Origin: Allokutzneria sp. A3M-2-11 16 | GTDB lineage: Bacteria > Actinomycetota > Actinomycetes > Mycobacteriales > Pseudonocardiaceae | Length of the DNA: 64,000 bases | Assembly: GCF_024213555.1 (NCBI RefSeq) | Contig: NZ_JANAVO010000009.1 | Span: 124,001 to 188,000, forward strand | Direction: 5' to 3' | In this document: one piece after another, positions 45,640-54,406 of the stretch | Layout of the letters: the number at the start of each line of letters is the position of its first letter | Position numbering within the stretch: the first letter of the stretch is position 1 | The notes under the pieces: generated by a model | The model's database searches: none | Seen by the model: only the letters and a program-made list of their open reading frames with translations | Told to the model about the DNA's origin: nothing | Made by a program: the position numbers and the translations under genes

Positions 45640-46592
45640 CGCGGCACCACCAGGGTCAGGAAGACGTTGAGGTAATCGCCCTTGATCGCGTCCAGTGCGG
45701 AGTCGGGGAACGGGTAGGTCAGCAGCACTTCGAGGGCCTGCGGGAGCTTCTGCCCGGACTCGGCGAGCTTGCGCAGCGTGGGTTCGAGTGCACGCAACCC
45801 GGCCACCATGTCGTCCTTGCTCGCGTTGATCGTCCGGACCGCGACGCCGGAGAGCCGGTCGAGCGCCTTCACCATCGTGGTCAACGATTCCCGTTGCTCA
45901 GCGAAGACTTTGAGGCCCGGTTCCAGCTTGTCCAGCGCGACACCGATCGGCTCGCGCCGTGCGTCCAGGGTCGCGGAGAGCTTCCTCACGCCTTCCAGCG
46001 CGGCGGTGATCTTGCCTCGGTTCTGGTCGAGGCCGCGCACGAATGACTCCACAGTGGACAGAAGCGAGCGGACCTCCTTCTCGTTCCCGCCGAGCGCCGC
46101 GTTCAGCTCTCTGGTGATGTCCCTCAGCTGAGCCACGCCGCCGCCGTTGAGCACCATCGCCAGTGCGCCGAAGACCTCTTCGACCTCCGGGTTGCGACCG
46201 CTGCGCTCAACGGGGACCACCGCTCCGTCTGCGAGCGTGCCGGTCGGTGCTTCCTTCGGGTGGGCCAGCTCAACGTACTTCTCGCCCAGCAAACTGGTCT
46301 GCCGCAGCTGTGCCACCGCGTTGGCGGGCAGCCGCACATCACCGTTGAGCACGAGGCGCACATCGGCGGTCCACTCGTTCTCGGCGAGGTCGATGCTCTC
46401 CACCCGGCCGACCGCGACGTCGTTCACCTTCACCGCAGCCTGTGGCACGAGGTCGAGCACATCCCGGAACTGCGCGGTGACCCGATACGGCTTGCTGCCG
46501 ACGTCTGCCCCACCAGGAAGCGGAATGTCATATGCGCCAACGCATCCTGCGGTCAGCAACAGGACTGCCAGCAACGCCGGTGTTCTCCTCAT
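45636..46592 (-). CDS. mceE: Mce family lipoprotein, E position
   Basis: This 318-residue protein has a signal sequence ending in lipobox LLTAGC, which marks the lipidated subunit (LprK/MceE type) of Mce systems. An MlaD/Mce domain follows (VTAQFRDVLDLVPQAAVKVNDVAVGRV, then LRQTSLLGEKYVEL), then a coiled-coil-like helical region. It overlaps both neighbours by four bases (ATGA). Confidence 0.92.
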   Translation of the reverse strand: MRRTPALLAVLLLTAGCVGAYDIPLPGGADVGSKPYRVTAQFRDVLDLVPQAAVKVNDVAVGRVESIDLAENEWTADVRLVLNGDVRLPANAVAQLRQTSLLGEKYVELAHPKEAPTGTLADGAVVPVERSGRNPEVEEVFGALAMVLNGGGVAQLRDITRELNAALGGNEKEVRSLLSTVESFVRGLDQNRGKITAALEGVRKLSATLDARREPIGVALDKLEPGLKVFAEQRESLTTMVKALDRLSGVAVRTINASKDDMVAGLRALEPTLRKLAESGQKLPQALEVLLTYPFPDSALDAIKGDYLNVFLTLVVPR

Positions 46593-47566
46593 CGCGTCTC
46601 CCCTACCGGCGGCAACGGGAACAACGGAGACAACTCGTTGATGTTGACCCGGCCGTCCAGGACCTTGCGCGCAGGGTCGTAGGCGTTCATCAAGTTGGTC
46701 ACCGCGAGCGGCGCGCTGTCGAGCGCTTCAGCCAGAGACGCTTTCTGCGCCACCAGCACCTTCGTGATCTCGGCCAGCTTGTCCACAGAGGACTTGATGC
46801 GGACCCGGTTGTCCTTGATGAAGCCCTGGACCTTCGCCAGCGCGCCGGGGAGCTCGGCCAACGCGGCACCGAGATCTTCCTTGTCAGCTGCCAGAAACCC
46901 GGTGACCTCAGCGAGTTGGCGTTCGGCCGCCCGCACCTGGCTGTCGTTGCGGGCAAGCATCGACGTGAACTTCTGGAGGTGGCTCACCGTGCCGAACAGG
47001 TCCTTCTGCGAGTCGTTCAGCGTCTTCGCCGCCTGACCGAGCTTGCTGATCATCTCGTTCATCGCGGCTCCGTTGCCCTTGAGGTTGGCCGCACCGGTGT
47101 CCAGCAGCTCCGACAGCGCGCCGTCCTTGTTCGCTCCACCCGGCCCGAGGTCCGTGGTCATCCGGTCCAGGCTCGCGTAGAGCTGGTCGAGCTCCACCGG
47201 CGTCGCAGTGCGCTCCACAGGAATCACCGCGCCGTGCGCTATGCGAGGCCCGCCGGTGTACGCGGGCGTCAACTGGACATAGCGATCGCTGACCACGGTC
47301 GGCGTCACGACGACCCCATGCGCGTCGGCGGGCAGCTCGACATCGTGGTCCACCACGAGAATCACCTTGACCTGCTGCGGTTCTGGGTGGACGGAGAGCA
47401 CTTTGCCGACCTTGACGCCGAGAACGCGCACGTCCGTTCCTTCGTGCACCCCGACCGCTGCGCTGAAGTACGCGGTGATCCGGGTGCTCGGCGGACTGAG
47501 CACCCACAAGGCTCCTGTGGCCGCGACGAGGAGGACCACGACGGAGAGAACCAGGATTCGCCTCAT
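46589..47566 (-). CDS. mceD: Mce family protein, D position
   Basis: This 325-residue protein begins with a membrane anchor (MRRILVLSVVVLLVAATGALWVL). An MlaD/Mce domain (ITAYFSAAVGVHEGTDVRVLGVKVGKV; VVSDRYVQLTPAY) and a long helical tail follow. ATG 47566 overlaps the mceC stop (ATGA). The letter is assigned by gene order. Confidence 0.92.
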   Translation of the reverse strand: MRRILVLSVVVLLVAATGALWVLSPPSTRITAYFSAAVGVHEGTDVRVLGVKVGKVLSVHPEPQQVKVILVVDHDVELPADAHGVVVTPTVVSDRYVQLTPAYTGGPRIAHGAVIPVERTATPVELDQLYASLDRMTTDLGPGGANKDGALSELLDTGAANLKGNGAAMNEMISKLGQAAKTLNDSQKDLFGTVSHLQKFTSMLARNDSQVRAAERQLAEVTGFLAADKEDLGAALAELPGALAKVQGFIKDNRVRIKSSVDKLAEITKVLVAQKASLAEALDSAPLAVTNLMNAYDPARKVLDGRVNINELSPLFPLPPVGETR

Positions 47567-48528
47567 CGCGTGCCTCCCGTGGGTTTCGGTGGGACACAAC
47601 CGTTCTGGGCCTGGACGAGCCCGCACACATAGCTGTCGATCCACCTGCCGTTACCGGTGGCGTTGGCGATCAACCGATAGAACGGCCCGGACAGCGACAG
47701 TCCTTTGTCGAGGTTGTTCTGGTTGCGCTGCAACACATCCGCGAGCTTCTCCAGCTCCTGCAAAGCAGGTCCGAGCTGCTTCGTGTTGTCGTCGACGAAC
47801 CCGGACAGCTCCTTCGACATCGCCCGCACTCCGGTCAGCAGAGCGCGGATCGCCTGCCTGCGCTTGCTGATCTCGGCCAGCAACAGGTTGCCGTCCTTCA
47901 GCAACCGCTCGACCTCGCCGTCGCGGTCGGCGAGCGTGCGGGTGATCCGTTCGGTGTTGCTCAGCAAAGTCGCCAGCTGCGCGTCACGCGAAGAGATCGT
48001 CGTGGCCAGCGCGGACAGTCCGGCGAGGGCCTTTCGCACCTCCTCCGGGGTGTCCTTGAACGCCTCGGACAGCGCCCGGAAACCGTTCGCGAGCTGCTTG
48101 GTGTCGAGCTGGTTAACCGTCTTCGACAGCCCGGAGAACGCCTCGGTCACGTCGTAGGGCGAGTACGTACGATCACGGGGAATCGGTCCGGCGAGAACGC
48201 CCTCGCCGCGTGGCTCGACCGCGAGGTACTTCTGCCCGAGCAGGTTCTTGATCCGGATCGACGCCGCAGTCCGGTCGCCGAGGCGGACATCGCCAGCACG
48301 GAAGATCACCCGCACGCGGTCCCCTGCCAGCTCGACCGCGACCACTCTTCCCACGCGCAGCCCGGAAACCCGGACCTCATCGTCCGCTTTGAGGCCCGCG
48401 GACTCCGTGAACTCCGCAGTGTGCCTCGATCCACCGAAGATCCCCTCAGCGAAGAACGCGACGAGCATCGCCGCGACGATCAGGACGAGCCCGATCGCGC
48501 CTACGACAACAGGATCGCGGCGTCTCAT
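47563..48528 (-). CDS. mceC: Mce family protein, C position
   Basis: This 321-residue protein has an N-terminal membrane helix (VVVGAIGLVLIVAAMLVAFF) and an MlaD/Mce domain (TESAGLKADDEVRVSGLRVGRV; IKNLLGQKYLAVEP). A helical region and a Cys-containing C-terminus (YVCGLVQAQNGC) follow. ATG 48528 overlaps the mceB stop by four bases. It is part of the coupled mce operon. Confidence 0.92.
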   Translation of the reverse strand: MRRRDPVVVGAIGLVLIVAAMLVAFFAEGIFGGSRHTAEFTESAGLKADDEVRVSGLRVGRVVAVELAGDRVRVIFRAGDVRLGDRTAASIRIKNLLGQKYLAVEPRGEGVLAGPIPRDRTYSPYDVTEAFSGLSKTVNQLDTKQLANGFRALSEAFKDTPEEVRKALAGLSALATTISSRDAQLATLLSNTERITRTLADRDGEVERLLKDGNLLLAEISKRRQAIRALLTGVRAMSKELSGFVDDNTKQLGPALQELEKLADVLQRNQNNLDKGLSLSGPFYRLIANATGNGRWIDSYVCGLVQAQNGCVPPKPTGGTR

Positions 48529-49544
48529 CCGCCACACCTCGCGGCGGTCAGGGGAATGCCGACCGGAGGACCGCCGGGCGCGGGTTGCACGCCGGGTGCG
48601 TCCGCCGAGCACAGGAAGAAGTTGAACCAAGAGCCGTAGGAGGCGATCCGTCCCAGGTTCTCGTACTTCATCGGCAGGCGCTTGAGGAAGCCGTCCAGCA
48701 CGTCGGAGTTCTCGGTCAGGTTCGCCGACAGCTTGCGCAGCCCGTCGAGGTCCTTGCGCAGCGGTTCACGTGCCTGGCCCAGCAATCCCGACGTGGCATC
48801 GGTGAGGTCCGCGAGCGCGCTGATCGCGTCGCCGATCGGCTTGCGGTCCTTGGCGAGGCCGCTGACCAGCTGCTGCGTAGTTGTGACCAACGTGGACAGA
48901 CGGTCACCGCGGTCGTTGACGGTCTTGAGGACGGCATTGAGGTTGTCGACCACCTCGCCGATCACCTTGTCCTTGGCGGCGATCGTGGAGGTCAGCGACG
49001 CGGTGTGGGCCAGCAGGCTCTTGACGGTCCCGCCTTCTCCTTGCAGCACCTGGATGATCCGCATCGACAGCTTGTTGACGTCCTCGGGCGACAGCGCCTG
49101 GAACAACGGCTTGAACCCGTTGAACAGCAGGGTCAGGTCGAGCGCGGGCGTGGTGCGCTCCAGCGGGATCGTCGCGTCCGGCGGCAGCGCACCGGGTTCG
49201 CCGTCGCCCGGTTCGAGCGCGAGGTAGCGCTGCCCAACCAGGTTCCGGTACTTGATCACCGCACGGCTGGACGCGGGCAGCTTTCGTCGGGCGGCCACGG
49301 AGAACCGCACCTCGACTACACGATCGTCCACAAGGGACATGGAGTCGACCTGTCCAACCCGGACACCGGACATCCGCACGTCATCACCCTCGTTGAGCGA
49401 GGTGACATCGGAGAACCGTGCCCGGTAGCCCACACCGTCCCCAACGCTCGCCCCGTTGATCGTCACCGCGAGCACCACGGTCATGGTGATCGTCACGGTG
49501 GCGAAGATCGCGAGCTTGACCAGCGGCGCGGCCACTCCCCTCAT
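48525..49544 (-). CDS. mceB: Mce family protein, B position
   Basis: This 339-residue protein has a membrane anchor (LVKLAIFATVTITMTVVLAV) and an MlaD/Mce domain (YRARFSDVTSLNEGDDVRMSGVRVGQV; YRNLVGQRYLALEPG). A long helical segment and a short Pro/Gly-rich C-terminus follow. It overlaps mceA by four bases. Its role is a subunit of the envelope lipid/sterol importer. Confidence 0.92.
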   Translation of the reverse strand: MRGVAAPLVKLAIFATVTITMTVVLAVTINGASVGDGVGYRARFSDVTSLNEGDDVRMSGVRVGQVDSMSLVDDRVVEVRFSVAARRKLPASSRAVIKYRNLVGQRYLALEPGDGEPGALPPDATIPLERTTPALDLTLLFNGFKPLFQALSPEDVNKLSMRIIQVLQGEGGTVKSLLAHTASLTSTIAAKDKVIGEVVDNLNAVLKTVNDRGDRLSTLVTTTQQLVSGLAKDRKPIGDAISALADLTDATSGLLGQAREPLRKDLDGLRKLSANLTENSDVLDGFLKRLPMKYENLGRIASYGSWFNFFLCSADAPGVQPAPGGPPVGIPLTAARCGG

Positions 49545-50734
49545 CCGACCGCCACCTCCGTTCCGCGCAGCATCGGTCCGAGCAGCACGCTGCTCCAGTT
49601 CGGCACTTCGGACGGCGTAACACCCAACGACGGAGCGACCAGCACGGCGACCACATCCCGCTCCTGCGGCGAGTTCGGCACGCCGAGGTCACCGTCCGCG
49701 GAGATCGGCACGAACCGCGACTGGCCGAACGGGTAGCACTTCGGTCCACCCTTGGCGTCGTAGCGAGGCGTGTCCTTGCCGGGCACGTACGCGCCCCTCG
49801 ATGACGCGGGCCGGACCGACACGCGCAGTCCCGGTTTTACTGTCCCCTTGCCGAAAGCTTTGTCCAGCACGGGTTTCAGCTTGACCAGTGTCTCCAACGT
49901 GCACGGGAAGGACGGCGAGTACTGGCCGAACAGCTCCAGCGGAGGACGGCTCGCGGCAGCGAGGCGGATGAGGTTCCGTTCGTTGCGGTCGAGGAAGGTC
50001 GCGAAGTCGTTGGACGCGGTGGTGACGCTGCGAAAGAGCGCGTCGTTGTTGGCCTTCTGCTCGACCAGCGTCGTACTGGTGACCGTCAACTCCCGCAACG
50101 CCTCCAGCAGATCCGGCGCGGCTTCTGAGTACACAGTGGACACTTCCGCGAGCTTGCCGAGCCCGTCGGTGAACTCCGGGAGATGCGGGTTCAGCTGTTT
50201 CAGGTAGGCGTCCAGCTGCACCAGCGTCCGCCCCAGCTGCGCGCCACGTCCTTGCAGCGCCTGGGAAATCGCGCTCAGCGTGACCGCGAGCTTCTGTGGC
50301 TGGAGTGCTCGCAGGGTCGGCATGACACCTGCGAGCACTTGCTCCAGCTCGATGGCGGAACTGCTGCGGTCCTGCCCGATCACGTCCCCTTCAAGCAATG
50401 GCGCGCCGGTTCCGGGCCGCAGCGCCACATAGCGCTCACCGAACAACGTCTTGGGCAGCAGCCGAGCGGTGGAGTCCCGGGGAATGCTCTTGTCCGGGTG
50501 CAGTGCGAGCTCCAGTTCCGCACCGTCGCCGCGGCTCGACACCCGCCGGACCTCTCCCACCAGCAACCCGTTGACCTTCACGTCGGAGGCCACGGACAGC
50601 TGGTTGCCGGTGTGGTCGGTCCGCAGGGTCACGGTCACGGAGGTGGTGAAGGCGTCGCGGTAGACCGCCACGGTCAGCGCGGGCACGGCGACCAACACGA
50701 TCAGCAGCACCAGGCCGAGCAGCCGCTGGAACAT
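49541..50734 (-). CDS. mceA: Mce family protein, A position
   Basis: This 397-residue protein has an N-terminal membrane helix (LLGLVLLIVLVAVPALTVAVY), an MlaD/Mce domain (VTLRTDHTGNQLSVASDVKVNGLLVGEV; PKTLFGERYVALRPG), a helical region, and an extended C-terminus with a Cys pair. It is first of the six Mce genes but is preceded by two secreted-protein genes. In typical loci, YrbE/MlaE permease genes lie at this point; none is present. Confidence 0.92.
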   Translation of the reverse strand: MFQRLLGLVLLIVLVAVPALTVAVYRDAFTTSVTVTLRTDHTGNQLSVASDVKVNGLLVGEVRRVSSRGDGAELELALHPDKSIPRDSTARLLPKTLFGERYVALRPGTGAPLLEGDVIGQDRSSSAIELEQVLAGVMPTLRALQPQKLAVTLSAISQALQGRGAQLGRTLVQLDAYLKQLNPHLPEFTDGLGKLAEVSTVYSEAAPDLLEALRELTVTSTTLVEQKANNDALFRSVTTASNDFATFLDRNERNLIRLAAASRPPLELFGQYSPSFPCTLETLVKLKPVLDKAFGKGTVKPGLRVSVRPASSRGAYVPGKDTPRYDAKGGPKCYPFGQSRFVPISADGDLGVPNSPQERDVVAVLVAPSLGVTPSEVPNWSSVLLGPMLRGTEVAVG

Positions 50735-50740
50735 GGTTCC

Positions 50741-51391
50741 TCACCGGGGGATGTGGGTCAGCTCGACGCGGATCGCGTTGCCAGGCCCGGAGATCAGCCC
50801 GGTCAACAGCGAGTCCAGGGGTTCCTTCGCGCCACACCCCGTGAAGGCCGGCATGGTGAAGGTGCCGTAGAGCGGTTTGAGCAGGCGCGGTGGCACGAAC
50901 GGCGGCGGTGACGGGCCGCTGGTCAGCTCGATCACCACGGGCGTCGCGGTGCGGCAGTTCGGGCCGACGTCCAATGGCACGCCCGCCACCTTCACTTCGC
51001 GCAGCCGGATGGTGACCTTGGAGACGGTGTTGAGCACGCCACGGACGATCTTGCCGACCGTCCTGCCCTCGGGGATGAAGTCCACAGTGGACGTAGCAGG
51101 GGTGAAGCCGAACACGATGAAGTAGCCCGGCGACGGCGGCAGGATCAGATCGCCGGTGACGTCGCCGGTCTTGGCGTCGAGCAGGGTGCGCATCTCCCCC
51201 GGCCCCATCGCCAGGTCGGACCTGAGCTTCGCCATCGTCGACTTCCCGACGATCTTGAAGTCGATCGGGGTGAGCGCTTCGCAGGAGGGGCAGGCGGGCG
51301 CCACTGGTACTGGGCGGGTGGCGCCGCCTGCCGAGGCCGACGCGGTCACCAGGACGGCGACCAGGGCGACCGCGAGGACCGCGGTCCTCAT
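50741..51391 (-). CDS. Secreted protein of the Mce operon, paralogue of the 43195 gene
   Basis: This 216-residue protein has a signal peptide (MRTAVLAVALVAVLVTASASA). A beta-rich domain follows with CPSC near the mature N-terminus and two more Cys (GPNCRTATP; FTGCGAKEP). It is clearly related to the protein at 43195-43782, so the operon carries one copy at each end. Its start overlaps the stop of the gene upstream. Function is unknown, probably an envelope accessory of the Mce system. Confidence 0.8.
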   Translation of the reverse strand: MRTAVLAVALVAVLVTASASAGGATRPVPVAPACPSCEALTPIDFKIVGKSTMAKLRSDLAMGPGEMRTLLDAKTGDVTGDLILPPSPGYFIVFGFTPATSTVDFIPEGRTVGKIVRGVLNTVSKVTIRLREVKVAGVPLDVGPNCRTATPVVIELTSGPSPPPFVPPRLLKPLYGTFTMPAFTGCGAKEPLDSLLTGLISGPGNAIRVELTHIPR

Positions 51392-51984
51392 CCAATCGCG
51401 ATGGTGCCGAGGGTGCGGTCCTGGGTGGCGGGGTTGGCGGTGCAGGGCAGGTCGAAGGTGCCGAGGTCGGTCTCGGAGCCGTCGGCCTTCCTCGGGGTCA
51501 GCGTCGCCTTGTAGGTCGGGGCGACCGCCACCGTCGCGGTGCCCGCCTTGGTCACGGTCGCGGGCGGCACGGTGCCGGTCGCGAGCACGGGCAGCGGACC
51601 GGTCGGCGGGATCACCGCGCTGGGCACGGTCAGCGCGAGCACGAGGTCCTGCGCCTGGCCACCGCTGTCGGTGACCACGGCGCCCGCGGTGGCCGAGCCC
51701 GCGACGGTGGCGGCCTCGAAGATCGCGAGCGCGGCCACCACGTCCTCGGGCACGGTGACGGTGACCTTCAGATCCGTTGCCTGGATAGGCTGTCCGACAG
51801 TTCCGGAGTCGGGCAGCGTGACATCGATCTTGGTGCTGACGTCGTAGGGGCCGATCAACGGGAAGTCGCAGCTGTAGGTGAGCGTCGTGCTGACCGGGCC
51901 GGCGACCGCGACGCCCCCGCCGATCCCGAGCAGGGCGGCACCGAGCCCGGCGACGACACCGAGCGCCATCACTGGTCTGTTCAC
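51388..51984 (-). CDS. Secreted protein, first gene of the Mce operon
   Basis: This 198-residue protein has a signal peptide (about 1-28) and a mature region YSCDFPLIGPYDVSTKIDVTLPDS ... DLPCTANP, with two Cys. It is an all-beta, immunoglobulin-like secreted protein of the DUF6801-like type common in actinobacteria. It overlaps the next gene by four bases, so it opens the coupled operon. Role unknown. Confidence 0.75.
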   Translation of the reverse strand: MNRPVMALGVVAGLGAALLGIGGGVAVAGPVSTTLTYSCDFPLIGPYDVSTKIDVTLPDSGTVGQPIQATDLKVTVTVPEDVVAALAIFEAATVAGSATAGAVVTDSGGQAQDLVLALTVPSAVIPPTGPLPVLATGTVPPATVTKAGTATVAVAPTYKATLTPRKADGSETDLGTFDLPCTANPATQDRTLGTIAIG

Positions 51985-52134
51985 GGGAGAACTCCCAACG
52001 GCGAGAAGAGCACAGGGTTATCTACTCGTCGGTAGGTTACCGGCAAATTACCGATAAAGCATTATCAGAACAATGACAAAATGCGCGTCACGCATTACTC
52101 ACCGAGCTGACAATTATCGCTCTGACCAGGTCTT
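51985..52134 (-). promoter_or_regulatory. Promoter region of the Mce operon
   Basis: This A+T-rich 150-bp gap ahead of the operon carries a direct repeat of TTACCG (52037-52042 and 52048-52053), 11 bp apart, one helical turn. That fits a regulator site, perhaps for the PucR protein downstream. I cannot assign -10/-35 boxes firmly. Confidence 0.45.
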
Positions 52135-52974
52135 TTACCGCATTACGACACTCGGCGGTACGGGAGCGGGAGTGGTCGCGTCGAGCACTCCGGCGGGAAA
52201 GACGAACAATGACGTGACGGCGAACCCGCTCGCCAGAATCATCGCGAGCCCGCGCCGCCGCGCCGGCTCCGGCGGGGGCGCGGGGGCAGCCGACGGGGGA
52301 CGCACCGAACACACCGGCAGCATCGGGGCGGCGCCGAGCCTCCGCGCGGTCGCGCTCAACCGCCGCGCGCACTCGGCCGCGCCGGGCGGCTGCTCCGCGA
52401 GCATCGCCTTGATCACCTCGGGCGGCCGGGGACCGACCGCCTCCAGCAGCACCAGCCCGAGCGCGCGGACATCGGCCGCGTTGTCCACAGCGGAGTCCGA
52501 AGTGGACCGTGCGCTGCCGAAGCCCGCGAGGTACGGCTGCTCGTTGGGGCCGAGCAGGATGTTGGTCGGCTCGACCTCGCCGTGCGCGAAACCGTTGGCG
52601 TGCACGTGCGCCAGCGTCTCGGCGACCAGCCCGCCCATCCGGCAGACCCACCCGGGCTCCAGCGGACCCCAGTCGAGCTTGTCGGCCAGCGTGCGCCCCT
52701 CGACCAGGCGCAGCACCAGGTAGTCCCGCCCGTTGTCCGTGCCCGCGTCGAACACCGTGGCCACGTTGGGATGACTCAGCCGCGCTGACACCGAGCACTC
52801 GGTGCGGAACCGCTGCCGCGCGCCGCCGCGGAAGATCTTCACCGCGACCGGCCGGTCCAGCATCGTGTCGGTGGCCCGGAAGACGTCCGCGCCGCAGCCG
52901 TGGCCGATCGGTTCTTCGAGCTGGTAGCGGCCGTCGAGCAAGGTGGGATCGGGTTTGGCGTGCTTACCAGCCAT
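52135..52974 (-). CDS. Membrane-anchored serine/threonine pseudokinase
   Basis: This 279-residue protein has an N-terminal Hanks-type kinase fold with GHGCGADV (glycine loop, about 24-31), VAVK (Lys46), and the alphaC-type Glu (Glu59). The catalytic loop reads HGEVEPTN (131-138) where HRDLKPxN is expected, and the DFG motif reads GFG (151-153). Both catalytic and metal-binding Asp are gone. The kinase domain is also short, and a single membrane helix (about 252-272) ends the protein. It should not phosphorylate; it may bind a partner or act as scaffold. GGGAGG lies before ATG 52974. It is just upstream of the Mce operon promoter. Confidence 0.85.
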   Translation of the reverse strand: MAGKHAKPDPTLLDGRYQLEEPIGHGCGADVFRATDTMLDRPVAVKIFRGGARQRFRTECSVSARLSHPNVATVFDAGTDNGRDYLVLRLVEGRTLADKLDWGPLEPGWVCRMGGLVAETLAHVHANGFAHGEVEPTNILLGPNEQPYLAGFGSARSTSDSAVDNAADVRALGLVLLEAVGPRPPEVIKAMLAEQPPGAAECARRLSATARRLGAAPMLPVCSVRPPSAAPAPPPEPARRRGLAMILASGFAVTSLFVFPAGVLDATTPAPVPPSVVMR

Positions 52975-53114
52975 CCCAGCCTCCCTAGCGCGCGAACCCT
53001 CCACAATTGCGTGCCCACCATGATGGGTCGTGAAACAGCTTCAGGCAGCTCCGCCACGGCCACATGTCCACCGAGCTAGTGACGCTCACGCCTCCCATCA
53101 CCCGGAGTAGGGCG

Positions 53115-53258
53115 GTCTTCAAGTCCCCCGAACCCCCTCCCAGCGCATCGCGAACCACCCCCAACCCCCGGGTTCGCTGCGGTTGGCGACGTCGGGAGCG
53201 GGGGTGGGCGGTACTTGAAGACGGGGGAACCGCCCGGGGGTCAGGTGTACTTGAAGAC
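53115..53258. repeat. GTCTTCAAGTACC repeat, copies 2-4
   Basis: GTCTTCAAGT at 53115-53124 and the reverse complement GTACTTGAAGAC at 53211-53222 form a long imperfect inverted repeat with matching C/G-rich flanks. A third match (53247-53258) lies inside the last codons of the esterase gene. The 52975-53240 gap has no gene I can support. Confidence 0.6.
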
Positions 53259-54209
53259 CTCGCGGAGTGCGGCGAGCGCGATCGCCTCGTCCTCGACGCC
53301 ACCGCCCTCGTGCTCGTTGTACGGCCAGACGGTGATCGTCTTGGGTCCGGTGTAAGCGTTGAAGGCTCCGAACACAGTGGACGGTGGGCAGGTCGCGTCC
53401 ATCAACGCCGCGGAGAACCACGCGGGCGCCGTGCCGCGCCGCGCGAAGTTGACGCCGTCGAAGTAGCTGAGCGTGTCGTGCACTCGCTGCACCGCGTGCC
53501 GGTGGATCTTCAGGTACTGCGCGATCTCGCGGTACGGCGCGCGATTGGTGATGACGGGCGCTCGTGGGAAGTCGCACAGGAACGGCACGCGTGCCACGAG
53601 CGCCGACACCGCTCCGTCCAGCGCCGCCGCGGCGATCGCGATGCCGCCGCCCTGGCTGTTGCCGTACAAGGCGATTCGCTCGCTGTCGACCTCCGGCAAG
53701 CTCCGCATCGCTTCGATGGCGCGGACCGCGTCGGTGAACACGCGGCGGTAGTAGTAGGTGTCGGGGCTCTCGATGCCTCTCGTCATCACGCCCGGGAACG
53801 CCGGGCCACTGCCGACCGGATCCGGCGTGTCACCCGTCGTCCACGTGGAGCCTTGCCCCCTCGTGTCCATCACCAGGTGCGCGAACCCGGCCGAGGACCA
53901 CAACAGGCTCTCCAACGGATGCCCCCGCCCACCGCCGTAGCCGAGGAACTCCACGACCGCGGGCAGAGGGCCGTCCCGGTGCGCGGGCAGGCGCAGCCAC
54001 GCCTTGACCGGTTGCCCGTCGAAGCCAGGGAACGTCACGTCGAAGACGTCCACCGTGCGCAGCCCCGACTCCACCGGCACGACGTCGACCGCCAGGTCGT
54101 AGCGCCGGGACTCGCTCAACGTGCGCTCCCAGAACGCGTCGAAGTCGGCCGGATCGGTCTGCGAACTGCGATAGGCGCGCAGCTCGGCCTCTGGAAGATC
54201 AACCCACAT
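53241..54209 (-). CDS. Acetyl xylan esterase/cephalosporin-C deacetylase family hydrolase
   Basis: This 322-residue alpha/beta hydrolase has the AXE1 family layout. VDLPEAELRAYRSSQTDPADFDAFW at the start is followed by RGQGS, the nucleophile elbow GNSQGG (about 185), Asp in MDATCPPST, and His in NEHEGGG. The enzyme removes acetyl groups from sugars or small molecules; no signal peptide is visible, so it acts in the cytoplasm. ATG 54209 was chosen because GGATGGAG precedes it and the family motif begins at once. Confidence 0.93.
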   Translation of the reverse strand: MWVDLPEAELRAYRSSQTDPADFDAFWERTLSESRRYDLAVDVVPVESGLRTVDVFDVTFPGFDGQPVKAWLRLPAHRDGPLPAVVEFLGYGGGRGHPLESLLWSSAGFAHLVMDTRGQGSTWTTGDTPDPVGSGPAFPGVMTRGIESPDTYYYRRVFTDAVRAIEAMRSLPEVDSERIALYGNSQGGGIAIAAAALDGAVSALVARVPFLCDFPRAPVITNRAPYREIAQYLKIHRHAVQRVHDTLSYFDGVNFARRGTAPAWFSAALMDATCPPSTVFGAFNAYTGPKTITVWPYNEHEGGGVEDEAIALAALREVFKYT

Positions 54210-54343
54210 GCGCTCCATCCAACGCGGCCCGCACGTCCCACCGCCGCCCCTTCGGCCCCACGCGAAGCACCTCGACCGGCTAAAATCCCCCCGTGCACAC
54301 CACATCGCTCCCACCCCTCCCCCGCCCAATGGTCCAAACCAAT

Positions 54344-54406
54344 CCCGTTTCGTACTCATAGCGGGAATTGGGAGCGCTCTCTTTCCTGCTATGAGTACGA
54401 AACGGG
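54344..54406. repeat. 63-bp palindromic intergenic repeat, copy 3
   Basis: Same element as at 19464 and 41196. Its right arm contains the ATGAGTACGAAACGGG that provides the first codons (MSTKR) of the endonuclease V reading frame. Flanking sequence beyond the left arm matches the flank of copy 1 in reverse orientation. Confidence 0.95.
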
